The position numbers were made by a program, and so were the translations under genes. Shown here piece by piece: positions 24,894 to 33,297 of a DNA stretch of 42,645 bases. The stretch covers positions 1 through 42,645 of the forward strand of contig JAIETL010000091.1 in assembly GCA_019745195.1 (NCBI GenBank), written 5' to 3'. The notes beneath the pieces are model-generated. The model saw only the letters and a list, made by a program, of their open reading frames with translations. It ran no database searches and was not told the DNA's origin. The DNA is from Beijerinckiaceae bacterium (GTDB taxonomy: Bacteria; Pseudomonadota; Alphaproteobacteria; Rhizobiales; Beijerinckiaceae). Within the stretch, counting starts at the first letter, position 1; every line of letters begins with the position of its first letter.

Positions 24894-26975
24894 ATGGCCG
24901 AGCAAGGCGCAATCGACGTCAAGGCGGGGTATGGCAGCGATCTGGGCGCTACGCCCGATGCCGACGGAACCAATTTCGCGCTGTTCTCGGCCTATGCCGA
25001 GCGTGTCGAACTCTGCCTCTATGACGAGAGCGGCCGGCACGAGACCGCCCGCATCACGCTGCCGGAATTCACCGACGAGATCTGGCATGGCTATCTGCCG
25101 GGCGTGAAGCCGGGTCAGCGTTACGGCTACCGCGTCCATGGCCGCTTCGCGCCGGAGGAGGGCCACCGATTCAACCCCAACAAGCTGCTGCTGGACCCCT
25201 ACGCCAAGGACTATGCAGGCGAGATCGTCTGGAACGACGCGCATTACGGCTACGATGTCGGAGCTGAGGCCGATCCCGACCTCACCTTCAGCGAACTCGA
25301 CAGCGCAGCGTTCACGCCCAAATGCGTGGTGAGCGACTTGCGTGCCGACGCCTCGCGCCCCGCCGGGCCGGCGGTGCCCTGGGACCGGACGATCTTCTAC
25401 GAGACGCATGTGCGCGGCTTCACCAAGCTGCATCGCGGCATTCCGGAGGCGATGCGCGGAACCGTCGACGGGCTCGGGCAGAAGGAGATCGTCGACTACA
25501 TCAGGAGCCTCGGCGTGACCTCGGTCGAGCTGTTGCCGGTCCATGCCTATCTCGACGACCATCACCTCGAAGCCAAGGGGCTGACGAATTATTGGGGGTA
25601 CAACACGATCGGCTTCTTCGCGCCGATGAAGCGCTATCTCGGCTCGGGCGGCCTCGCCTCCTTCCGCGACATGGTGCGCAGGTTCCATGACGCCGGTCTC
25701 GAGGTCATCCTCGACGTGGTCTACAACCACACGGCGGAAGGCAACGAGATGGGGCCGACGCTCTCCTTCAAGGGCATCGACAACTTCTCCTATTACCGGA
25801 CGATGCCCGGCGATCCGCGCTACTACATCAACGACACCGGCACCGGGAACACGGTCAACACCAGCCATCCGCGCGTGCTGCAGATGGTGCTGGATTCGCT
25901 GCGCTACTGGGTCGAGGTGATGGAGGTGGACGGTTTCCGTTTCGATCTCGGCACCATTCTGGGCCGCGAGCCGCACGGCTTCGACCAGCGAGGCGGCGTC
26001 TTCGACGCGATGGGGCAGGACCCTGTGCTACGCAAGGTCAAGCTTATCGGCGAGCCGTGGGACATCGGACCGGGGGGCTATCAGGTCGGCAGCTTTCCGC
26101 CGGGCTGGGCCGAGTGGAACGACAAGTATCGCGACACCACGCGCGCCTATTGGAAGGGCGAGGAGGGCATCGTGCGCGATCTCGCGGCGCGCATCACCGG
26201 CTCGGGCGATGTCTACGACCAGCGCGGCCGCAGGCCCTGGGCCGGCGTCAACTTCATCACCGCCCATGACGGGTTCACGCTGAACGACCTCGTGTCCTAC
26301 AACGAGAAGCACAACGAGGCGAACGGCGAGGACAACAAGGACGGCCACGGCCACAATCTGTCGTTCAATTTCGGCGTCGAGGGACCGACCGAGGACGAGG
26401 GCATCATCGCCGCCCGCGAGCGCCAGAAGCGCAATCTGCTGGCGACTTTGCTTCTCTCGCACGGCACGCCGATGATCCTGGCCGGCGACGAACTCGGGCA
26501 CTCCAATGACGGCAACAACAACGTCTACTGCCAGGACAACGAGCTTGGCTGGATCAAGTGGCACCGGATCACCGAGCGCGACAAGGCGCTGACCGGCTTC
26601 GTGCAGCGGGTGACGCAGCTTAGGGCCGACCACGCTATCTTCCGCCGCGCCAGTTTTCGCGACGGCTGCGTGCTCCGCTGGGTCAATCCGGCCGGCGGCG
26701 ATCAGCAGGAGGAGCACTGGGACGACGAGGGCCTTCGCGCCATCGGCCTGCTGCTCCACATGCCCGATGTCGAGCAGGGCGGCGACGAGGCTCTGATTCT
26801 TTTCAACGCCTTCGACGGAGACGTTGTCTTCAAGATTCCGGCGCGGGTGAAGGCCGGCTCATGGTCTGTGGTGCTCGATACCGAAACGGGGCCGGGCTCG
26901 GACGAGGGGCGCAAGGGGCTGAAGGCGGATCAGGAGATCACGCTGTCGCCACGGTCGCTGATTGTGCTGATGTAG
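24894..26975 (+). CDS. glgX: Glycogen debranching enzyme GlgX, copy 1 (isoamylase type)
   Basis: GH13 isoamylase-like enzyme that hydrolyses alpha-1,6 branch points of phosphorylase-trimmed glycogen, 693 residues. The N-terminal CBM48-like region begins 'GSDLGATPDADGTNFALFS' and is followed by the barrel: 'ILDVVYNHTAEGNEMG' (I), 'GFRFDLGTILGRE' with nucleophile Asp351, 'IGEPWDIGPGGYQVG' with Glu387, and 'ITAHDGFTLNDL' with Asp459. All catalytic residues are intact. GGAGG at 24881-24885 supports the ATG at 24894; the frame remains open upstream into the divergent promoter. It corresponds to TreX of TreX-TreY-TreZ systems. It converges on glgX2 across a repeat element. Confidence 0.94.
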   Translation: MAEQGAIDVKAGYGSDLGATPDADGTNFALFSAYAERVELCLYDESGRHETARITLPEFTDEIWHGYLPGVKPGQRYGYRVHGRFAPEEGHRFNPNKLLLDPYAKDYAGEIVWNDAHYGYDVGAEADPDLTFSELDSAAFTPKCVVSDLRADASRPAGPAVPWDRTIFYETHVRGFTKLHRGIPEAMRGTVDGLGQKEIVDYIRSLGVTSVELLPVHAYLDDHHLEAKGLTNYWGYNTIGFFAPMKRYLGSGGLASFRDMVRRFHDAGLEVILDVVYNHTAEGNEMGPTLSFKGIDNFSYYRTMPGDPRYYINDTGTGNTVNTSHPRVLQMVLDSLRYWVEVMEVDGFRFDLGTILGREPHGFDQRGGVFDAMGQDPVLRKVKLIGEPWDIGPGGYQVGSFPPGWAEWNDKYRDTTRAYWKGEEGIVRDLAARITGSGDVYDQRGRRPWAGVNFITAHDGFTLNDLVSYNEKHNEANGEDNKDGHGHNLSFNFGVEGPTEDEGIIAARERQKRNLLATLLLSHGTPMILAGDELGHSNDGNNNVYCQDNELGWIKWHRITERDKALTGFVQRVTQLRADHAIFRRASFRDGCVLRWVNPAGGDQQEEHWDDEGLRAIGLLLHMPDVEQGGDEALILFNAFDGDVVFKIPARVKAGSWSVVLDTETGPGSDEGRKGLKADQEITLSPRSLIVLM

Positions 26976-27004
26976 ATAACCAGTCGTGGCAGTCAACCTC
27001 TGCC

Positions 27005-27095
27005 GTCATGCTCGCCCTTGTGGCGAGCACCCGCGTCTGAGGCATAGGGCAGGACCAACGCAGACGTGGATGGTCGGGACAAGCCCGACCATGAC
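27005..27095. repeat. Palindromic repeat between convergent glgX copies
   Basis: The element runs from GTCATG (27005-27010) to CATGAC (27090-27095). It contains one hairpin, GCTCGCC-CTTGT-GGCGAGC (27010-27028), and a stronger one, ATGGTCGGG-ACAAG-CCCGACCAT (27070-27092), with an internal CGTCT/AGACG pair between them. It lies in the 132-base gap between two convergent genes and may terminate both. The second hairpin is followed on the plus strand by GACCAAAAA, and on the minus strand by CCACG, with no T-run. Confidence 0.65.
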
Positions 27096-27107
27096 CAAAA
27101 AGCATCG

Positions 27108-29078
27108 TTAGCGTGTCCACAAGCTGAGACTGCGGGCAGGGAGGGTCGCCCCGGTTGTAACGGCTGTCGAGCAGACCAGCCTTCTCCAATTGCCGTCAGG
27201 GAACGACGCTGGTGTCGGGCTATGCCCGCGATTGACCGCTATCAGCAGGCTCGTTTTCTGCCCCGACAGCAGCAGCGCAAACGCATCGAGGCCACCCCAA
27301 TCCCCCTCGCCGATAAGCGAGCCGTCCGGCTTCAGCCACAGCGCATCGGGGGGCAGACCGTCGCCCGCCGGCCTGCCGGTGAGAAAGGCGTCGGCGCGCA
27401 GCAAGGCATGCTCGCGCCGCAGCCGCGACAGCTCCGCCACGAAGCCGATCAGGGCGTCGTCCGCTCCATCCCAGTCGAGCCAAAATCCTTCATTATCCTG
27501 GCAGTAGGCGTTGTTGTTGCCATGTTGAGTCCGGCCGAACTCGTCGCCGGCCGTCAGCATCGGGATGCCGCGCGATAGGAACAGCGTCGCCAGCAGAGCA
27601 CGGATGTCGCGATCTCGGGCAGCCCTTATGGCAGAGTCGTCGCTCGCCCCCTCGACGCCGTTGTTCCAGCTATGGCTGTCGGCGTCACCGTCGCGGTTGC
27701 CCTCGCCATTGGCCTCGTTGTGCTTGGCCTCGTAGGTGACGAGATCGGCGAGCGTAAAGCCGTCATGGGCCGCGATGAAGTTGATCGATGCGTTGGGGCC
27801 GCGATGGCGGCTGGCGTAAAGATCGGACGAGCCGGCGAGCCGCGTCGCCAACGCGCCCGCCATGCCGGCTTCACCGCGCCAGAAGCGGCGGACATCGTCG
27901 CGGTAACGGCCGTTCCATTCGGCGAAGGGGGCGGGAAATTCGCCGAGCCGATAGCCGCCTGGGCCGATGTCCCATGGCTCGACGATCAGCAGGGCTTGCG
28001 AAAGGTCCGGGTCCTGCCCGATCGCTGCGAGGAGCGGAGCGTCCTGCGAGTAGCCGGTGTCGGAGCGCCCCATCACCGTGCCGAGATCGAAGCGGAAACC
28101 GGCGACGCCGAGCGCGCGCCAATGGCGCATCGCGTCCATCGCCATGCGGACGACGGGGGCTCTGTCGAGCGCCAGGGTGTGGCCGCAGCCGGTGTCGTTG
28201 ATCAGCCGGCCGGGGTCGTCGGCGGCGTGGCGATAATAGACCGCATTGTCGAGGCCACGCAGGCATATCGTCGCGCCATGCTCGTCGCTCTCGGCGGAGT
28301 GGTTGAAGACGATGTCGAGGATCACGCCGATGCCGGCTTCGCGGTAGGTTGCACAGAGCCGCGCAAGATCGGCTGAGCCGCCCGGCGCGAGGCGCGGATC
28401 GAGCGCGAAAAAGTTCACCGGGTTGTAGCCCCAGGCATTGGCGAGCCCGAGCGCCGGGAGATGCCGCTCGTCCATCCAGGCCGCGACCGGCATCAACTCG
28501 ACATGGCTGACGCCGAGGCGCTGGAGATGGGCGATGATCACGGGCTCGGTCAGCGCGGCGAGCGTGCCGCGCAGCGGCTCGGGCACGCCGGAATGGCGCA
28601 TCGTGAAGGATTTCACCGCCAGTTCGTAGATGAGGGCGGGCGATGCTTCGCGCGTTGCCGGCTGCGCTGCGAGGGCGTTTTCGACGATGCAGCGCGGCAC
28701 GAGGTCGCCGGTATCCACGCCGCGCTGCGCCAACCGCGCATCCCAGCGAAACGGCCGGTCGATCAGCGCGGCATAGGGGTCGATCAGCAGCTTGGTCGCG
28801 TCGAAGCGGTGGCCCTGCTCCGGCTGCCACGGGCCGGTCGCGCGCAGGCCATAGCGCAGGCCGTCCTTCGCGCCGGACAGGAAGCCGTGATGGATGTCGC
28901 CGCTGCGGCAGGGCAGGGTCAGCCGGGCCGTCTCGGCGTCACCTTCCTCGTCGAACAGGCAAAGATCGACGCGCTTGCCATGGCGCGAGAACACGGCGAA
29001 GGCGACGCCGTCTGCGCTGACGCTCGCGCCCAGCCGCGCCGGGCGCGGGCAAGGCGCGATCCGCCATGGTTCGCCCAA
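27108..29078 (-). CDS. glgX: Glycogen debranching enzyme GlgX, copy 2
   Basis: Second isoamylase-type debranching enzyme, about 656 residues, clearly diverged from copy 1. It has the N-terminal 'RLGASVSADGVAFAVFSRHG' segment and intact GH13 regions: 'ILDIVFNHSAESDEHG', 'GFRFDLGTVMGR', 'IVEPWDIGPGGYRLG' and 'IAAHDGFTLADLVTYE'. No ATG is available near the expected N-terminus: the only in-frame ATG (29201) lies well inside glgP. The TTG at 29078 is proposed because it is six bases past the glgP stop and has AGGG nine bases upstream. Tight spacing implies co-transcription with glgP, whose limit dextrins it would debranch. Confidence 0.88.
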   Translation of the reverse strand: MGEPWRIAPCPRPARLGASVSADGVAFAVFSRHGKRVDLCLFDEEGDAETARLTLPCRSGDIHHGFLSGAKDGLRYGLRATGPWQPEQGHRFDATKLLIDPYAALIDRPFRWDARLAQRGVDTGDLVPRCIVENALAAQPATREASPALIYELAVKSFTMRHSGVPEPLRGTLAALTEPVIIAHLQRLGVSHVELMPVAAWMDERHLPALGLANAWGYNPVNFFALDPRLAPGGSADLARLCATYREAGIGVILDIVFNHSAESDEHGATICLRGLDNAVYYRHAADDPGRLINDTGCGHTLALDRAPVVRMAMDAMRHWRALGVAGFRFDLGTVMGRSDTGYSQDAPLLAAIGQDPDLSQALLIVEPWDIGPGGYRLGEFPAPFAEWNGRYRDDVRRFWRGEAGMAGALATRLAGSSDLYASRHRGPNASINFIAAHDGFTLADLVTYEAKHNEANGEGNRDGDADSHSWNNGVEGASDDSAIRAARDRDIRALLATLFLSRGIPMLTAGDEFGRTQHGNNNAYCQDNEGFWLDWDGADDALIGFVAELSRLRREHALLRADAFLTGRPAGDGLPPDALWLKPDGSLIGEGDWGGLDAFALLLSGQKTSLLIAVNRGHSPTPASFPDGNWRRLVCSTAVTTGATLPARSLSLWTR

Positions 29079-29083
29079 GCGCG

Positions 29084-31546
29084 TCAGCCCTGAAGCGCGA
29101 AGCCGGCCGGCATGCGCCAGATCCGCTGCGCATATTCGCGGATAGCGCGGTCGGCGCTGAACCAGCCGCAGCCGGCCGTGTTGGCGACCGACTTCGTCCA
29201 CCAGGCGGGCTGGTCGGCCCAGAGCGCGTCGAGCCGGCGCTGCGCCAGCCGGTAGCTCTCGAAATCGTTCAGGACCATGAACCAGTCATTGGCCCGCAGC
29301 GCCTCGACCAGGCCGGCATAGCGGTTGCGGTCGCCCGGCGAATAGGCTCCGCCAGCCACCGCATCGAGCACGCCTTCGAGATGGGCGCAGGCGGCGATGA
29401 CCTCATCGGTCGGCCGCGGGTCGCGCTTGGCGGCCTCGACCTCGGCTGCGCTCATGCCGAAGATCACGATGTTGTCGAGCCCGACGCGCTCGCTGATCTC
29501 GATATTGGCGCCGTCCATCGTGCCGATGGTGAGCGCTCCGTTCAGCGCGAACTTCATGTTGCCGGTGCCGGACGCCTCCATGCCGGCGGTCGAGATCTGT
29601 TCGGAGACGTCGGCGGCGGGAATGATGATCTCGGCGGCGCTGACATTGTAGTTCGGCAGGAACACCACCTTCAGGCGGTCGCGCGTGGTGATGTCGTTGT
29701 TCACCACGGTCGCGACGTCGTTGATCAGGTTGATGATCGCCTTGGCCGTGCCGTAGTTCGAGGCCGCCTTGCCCGCGAAGATTTTCACGCGTGGCGCCCA
29801 GTCGCGATAGGGCTCGGCCCGCATCGCATCGTAGAGCGCGATCGTCTCGAGGATGTTGAGCAACTGGCGCTTGTATTCGTGGATGCGCTTGATCTGCACG
29901 TCGAACATCGCATCGGGATCGACCACCACGCCGGTCTCGTGCTGGATGACCTTCGCGAGCCTGAGCTTGTTCCGGCGGCGGATCGCGCCGAGCTTTTCGT
30001 GCAGGCCCGTGTCGCCGGCATGGGCCGCGAGTTGGTCGATCTGCTCGATGTCGTCGGTCAGGCCGTCGCCGCAGATCTCGCTCAGGAGCCTGGTCAGGCC
30101 CGGATTTGCGCCGTAGAGCCAGCGCCGGGGCGTGATGCCGTTGGTGACGTTGGTGATCCGCTTGGGGAAGATGGCGTGCAGGGCCGAGAAGACAGTCTTC
30201 GTCATCAGGTCGGAATGCAGCGCCGAGACGCCGTTGACGGTGTGGGAGCCGACGAAGGCGAGGTTCGCCATGCGGACCCGCCGGCCGTGATGCTCGTCGA
30301 TCAGCGAGATTGCCGAAAGATCGACGCTGTCGCCACCGGCGGAGCGGCGCACGCTTTCGAGAAAGCGGGCATTGATCCCGAAGATGATCTGCATATGGCG
30401 CGGCAGCAGCCGCTCCATCAGCGCCACCGGCCAGGTCTCCAGCGCCTCGGGCAGCAGCGTGTGGTTGGTGTAGGAGATGGTCGCGCTGGTCAGAGCCCAT
30501 GCCTTTTCCCAGGCCATGCCGTGCTGGTCGATCAGGAGCCGCATCAGTTCCGCGACGGCGAGCGCCGGATGAGTGTCGTTGAGCTGGATCGCGACCTTGT
30601 CGGGCAGGGTGTCGAGCGTGCCGAACTGGCGATAATGCCGCCGCACGAGGTCCTGCAGGGAGGCCGAGGTGAAGAAGAACTCCTGCCGCAGCCGCAGTTC
30701 CTGCCCGGCCGGCGTGGAATCATTGGGGTAGAGAACCTTCGAGATCGCCTCGGCGCGGTTGCGCTCGGCGACGGCGCCGACGAGATCGCCCTTGTTGAAG
30801 GCGTCGAGCGAAAGCGGGTGCAGCGCCCGCGCCCGCCACAACCTCAGCGTCGTGGCGTCGCGGCCGCGCCAGCCGATGATCGGGGTGTCGTAGGCGACGG
30901 CGAAGACCGTCTCCTCCGGTGTCCAGGCGACCTCGCCGGGCTTGGCCGTGGGGGCGACGCTGCCGCCGAAGCCGATCTGGTAGGCGCTTTCGCGGCGCTC
31001 GAACTCCCACGGGTTGCGGAAGGAGAGCCAATCCTCGGGTATCTCGACCTGTCGGCCGCCCTCGATGCGCTGCTTGAACAGGCCATGGTCGTAGCGGATG
31101 CCATAGCCGAGCGCCGGAACGCCGGTCGAGGCCATGGCCTCGAGATAGCAGGCGGCGAGACGGCCCAAGCCGCCATTGCCGAGCGCGGCATCGGGCTCGA
31201 TCGTCTCGATCGCGGCGAGATCGACGCCGAGATCGGCCATGGCCTGCGCCATCGGGCCGGTCAGGCCGAGATTGCTGAGCGCGTCGGCGAAGGAGCGGCC
31301 GATCAGGAATTCCAGCGACAGGTAATAGACGCGCTTCCTGCCGGTCTTGTAGCTCTCGCGGGTCGAGCGCTGCCAGACGTCGACCACATGGTCACGCGCG
31401 GCCAGAATGCCGGCCGTCAGCCAGTCATGCGGTTGCGCGACCGACGGGTTCTTGCCGAGCGAATAGGTCAGCTTCCTGACGATCTCGGCCTTCAGATTCT
31501 CGACCACAAGGGCTGAATCGGCGGCGATCTCGGGTGAGGCCGGCAT
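29084..31546 (-). CDS. glgP: Glycogen/maltodextrin phosphorylase
   Basis: GT35 phosphorylase that releases glucose-1-phosphate from the non-reducing ends of glycogen, 820 residues, a normal length. Family motifs: 'YYLSLEFLIGRSFADALSN' near the N-terminus, 'AALGNGGLGRLAACYLEA', 'LNDTHPALAVAELMR', and the PLP-binding 'EASGTGNMKFALNG' whose Lys holds the cofactor. The ATG at 31546 (start 'MPASPEIAADS') is preferred; a GTG at 31600 and an ATG at 31597 would extend it by 17-18 residues without a visible Shine-Dalgarno. It leads a glgP-glgX2 unit on the minus strand. Confidence 0.95.
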   Translation of the reverse strand: MPASPEIAADSALVVENLKAEIVRKLTYSLGKNPSVAQPHDWLTAGILAARDHVVDVWQRSTRESYKTGRKRVYYLSLEFLIGRSFADALSNLGLTGPMAQAMADLGVDLAAIETIEPDAALGNGGLGRLAACYLEAMASTGVPALGYGIRYDHGLFKQRIEGGRQVEIPEDWLSFRNPWEFERRESAYQIGFGGSVAPTAKPGEVAWTPEETVFAVAYDTPIIGWRGRDATTLRLWRARALHPLSLDAFNKGDLVGAVAERNRAEAISKVLYPNDSTPAGQELRLRQEFFFTSASLQDLVRRHYRQFGTLDTLPDKVAIQLNDTHPALAVAELMRLLIDQHGMAWEKAWALTSATISYTNHTLLPEALETWPVALMERLLPRHMQIIFGINARFLESVRRSAGGDSVDLSAISLIDEHHGRRVRMANLAFVGSHTVNGVSALHSDLMTKTVFSALHAIFPKRITNVTNGITPRRWLYGANPGLTRLLSEICGDGLTDDIEQIDQLAAHAGDTGLHEKLGAIRRRNKLRLAKVIQHETGVVVDPDAMFDVQIKRIHEYKRQLLNILETIALYDAMRAEPYRDWAPRVKIFAGKAASNYGTAKAIINLINDVATVVNNDITTRDRLKVVFLPNYNVSAAEIIIPAADVSEQISTAGMEASGTGNMKFALNGALTIGTMDGANIEISERVGLDNIVIFGMSAAEVEAAKRDPRPTDEVIAACAHLEGVLDAVAGGAYSPGDRNRYAGLVEALRANDWFMVLNDFESYRLAQRRLDALWADQPAWWTKSVANTAGCGWFSADRAIREYAQRIWRMPAGFALQG

Positions 31547-31669
31547 GGCTGTCTCGTTCAAGCGTCGAAATCCCGGCTGTTTCGGTGGAGCGAGCATCAC
31601 GGCAACGCCGCCCCCTGTCCAGCCGAATTCGCTGCAATGCGGGATGTTTCGACCCCAATGGCCAGCATG

Positions 31670-31699
31670 AAAAAACCGGCGGCCCGAGAGGGCCGCCGG
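31670..31699 (-). terminator. Strong intrinsic terminator of the 59-residue membrane peptide gene
   Basis: CCGGCGGCCC (31676-31685), loop GAGA, GGGCCGCCGG (31690-31699) is a perfect 10-bp stem. On the minus strand it is followed directly by six T (31670-31675), a textbook Rho-independent terminator. It lies 24 bases after the stop of the minus-strand gene ending at 31724 and isolates that gene from glgP. On the plus strand CTCGAAATTTTT follows, so some bidirectional activity is possible. Confidence 0.88.
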
Positions 31700-31723
31700 C
31701 TCGAAATTTTTCGCTGACCGCGC

Positions 31724-31903
31724 TCAGTTGATCTGCGTGCGGGTTTCCTCGCGCGCGTCGCGACCGAATTCGCGGGCGCTGTTGACCGCCGAATCCGTGA
31801 CGCCGACGACGCTGGCCCAGGCGTTGCGGGTGTAGGCGCCCTGATGAACGACGGCGTCGTAGCCGATCGCCAGCACGGCGATGATGAGAAGAAGGCGAAA
31901 CAT
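31724..31903 (-). CDS. Small single-span membrane or exported peptide, 59 residues
   Basis: An N-terminal hydrophobic segment (residues 2-13, 'FRLLLIIAVLAIGY') is followed by an amphipathic region with 'AYTRNAWASVVGVTDSAVN' and a charged tail 'REFGRDAREETRTQIN'. It probably sits in the inner membrane by its N-terminus; there is no clear signal-peptidase site. AGGAGA six bases before the ATG and a strong intrinsic terminator right after it mark a self-contained, well-defined transcription unit despite the small size. No named family is recognised. It is divergent from the radical SAM gene. Confidence 0.68.
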   Translation of the reverse strand: MFRLLLIIAVLAIGYDAVVHQGAYTRNAWASVVGVTDSAVNSAREFGRDAREETRTQIN

Positions 31904-32061
31904 GGGTCTCTCCTGAATGAACCTGCTGCGACAACTCCGATGCTGGCGGCATGTTCCCCAGCGCAACCGCAATCGCGAACTGCGGCGAAGGGTCACGAGC
32001 GCGCCGACTGGCGGCGGACCGTGTTCCGCGATAGAACATATAAGGAACAGAAGGATTGACC

Positions 32062-33297
32062 GTGGCTCAGCCGACAGTGATGGAGAAGCTGGAGATTTTA
32101 AGCGATGCGGCGAAATACGACGCGTCCTGCGCCTCCAGCAACACGACGAGGCGGGACTCCTTGGGTGGCAAGGGCATCGGCTCGACCACCGGCTCGGGCA
32201 TCTGCCATTCCTATGCGCCGGATGGCCGCTGCATCTCGCTGCTGAAGATACTGCTGACGAATTTCTGCAGCTATGACTGCGTCTTCTGCATCAACCGCTC
32301 GTCGAGCAATGTCAGGCGCGCGCGCTTTTCGGTCGAGGAGGTCGTCGATCTCACGCTGAATTTCTACAAGCGCAACTATATCGAGGGGCTGTTCCTGTCC
32401 TCGGGCATCATCCGCTCGCCGGACTACACCATGGCCGAGATGGTGCGTGTCGCGCAGAGCCTGCGCGAAGTTCACCATTTCCGCGGCTACATCCATCTCA
32501 AGCTGATCCCGAGCGCGAGCCCGGACCTGGTGGCGCAGGCCGGGCTCTATGCCGACCGGGTCTCGGTCAATGTCGAATTGCCGAGCGAAACCTCGCTCAA
32601 ACGCTTCGCGCCGGAAAAGCAGCCGCGCGACATCCGCGCCGCCATGGGCGGGCTGAAGCTGAGGATCGAGGAGGGCAAGGCCGAGCGGGCGCTGTCGCGC
32701 AAGGCGCCTAGCTTCGCGCCGGCGGGGCAGAGCACGCAACTCATCGTCGGCGCGGACGGGGCGAGCGATGCCGCCATCCTGCAACGCAGCGCGCAGCTTT
32801 ACGGCAGCTTCGGGCTGCGGCGGGTCTATTACTCGGCGTTCAGCCCGATCCCGGATGCCTCTGCACAATTGCCGCTGTCCGAGCCGCCGCTGATGCGCGA
32901 GCACCGGCTTTACCAGGCCGATTGGCTGACACGGTTTTACGGCTTCGAGGTGGGCGAAATCCTCGACGACGCGTCGGGCGAGATGCTCGACCTCTCGGTC
33001 GATCCAAAGCTTGCCTGGGCGCTGCGCCATCGCGCGCGCTTCCCCGTCGATGTGAACCGGGCCGATCGCGAGACGCTGCTGCGCGTCCCGGGGCTGGGCA
33101 CGCGCAGCGTCAAGCGCATCATCGAGATGCGCCGCTTCCGCAGCTTGCGGCTCGACGATGTCGGGCGGCTGGCGCGTTCGCTGACCGTGCTGCGCAATTT
33201 CATCGTCACGACGGACTGGCGGCCGGGAGCGGTGCTCGACAGCGAGCGCCTGCGCGCGCATCTCGCGCCCCGGCCGCAGCAACTGGCGCTGTTCTGA
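32062..33297 (+). CDS. Putative DNA modification/repair radical SAM protein
   Basis: Radical S-adenosylmethionine protein of about 411 residues, of the kind encoded next to UdgX-type uracil-DNA glycosylases. The 4Fe-4S-binding CxxxCxxC is 'CSYDCVFC' at residues 69-76, after 'GRCISLLKILLTNF'. The C-terminus has a helix-hairpin-helix DNA-binding motif ('LLRVPGLGTRSVKRIIEMR', about 342-362). Together these suggest chemistry on DNA, but no reaction is established for the family. The GTG at 32062 is preferred because AAGGA (32051-32055) lies six bases upstream; a TTG at 32056 and an ATG at 32080 are alternatives. Its stop overlaps the start of the next gene (TGATG), implying obligate co-expression. 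Confidence 0.86.
   Translation: MAQPTVMEKLEILSDAAKYDASCASSNTTRRDSLGGKGIGSTTGSGICHSYAPDGRCISLLKILLTNFCSYDCVFCINRSSSNVRRARFSVEEVVDLTLNFYKRNYIEGLFLSSGIIRSPDYTMAEMVRVAQSLREVHHFRGYIHLKLIPSASPDLVAQAGLYADRVSVNVELPSETSLKRFAPEKQPRDIRAAMGGLKLRIEEGKAERALSRKAPSFAPAGQSTQLIVGADGASDAAILQRSAQLYGSFGLRRVYYSAFSPIPDASAQLPLSEPPLMREHRLYQADWLTRFYGFEVGEILDDASGEMLDLSVDPKLAWALRHRARFPVDVNRADRETLLRVPGLGTRSVKRIIEMRRFRSLRLDDVGRLARSLTVLRNFIVTTDWRPGAVLDSERLRAHLAPRPQQLALF

Noticed and set aside
29066..31516. Long plus-strand open frame antisense to glgP
   Set aside because: The glgP frame has every phosphorylase motif; the antisense product has no family character.
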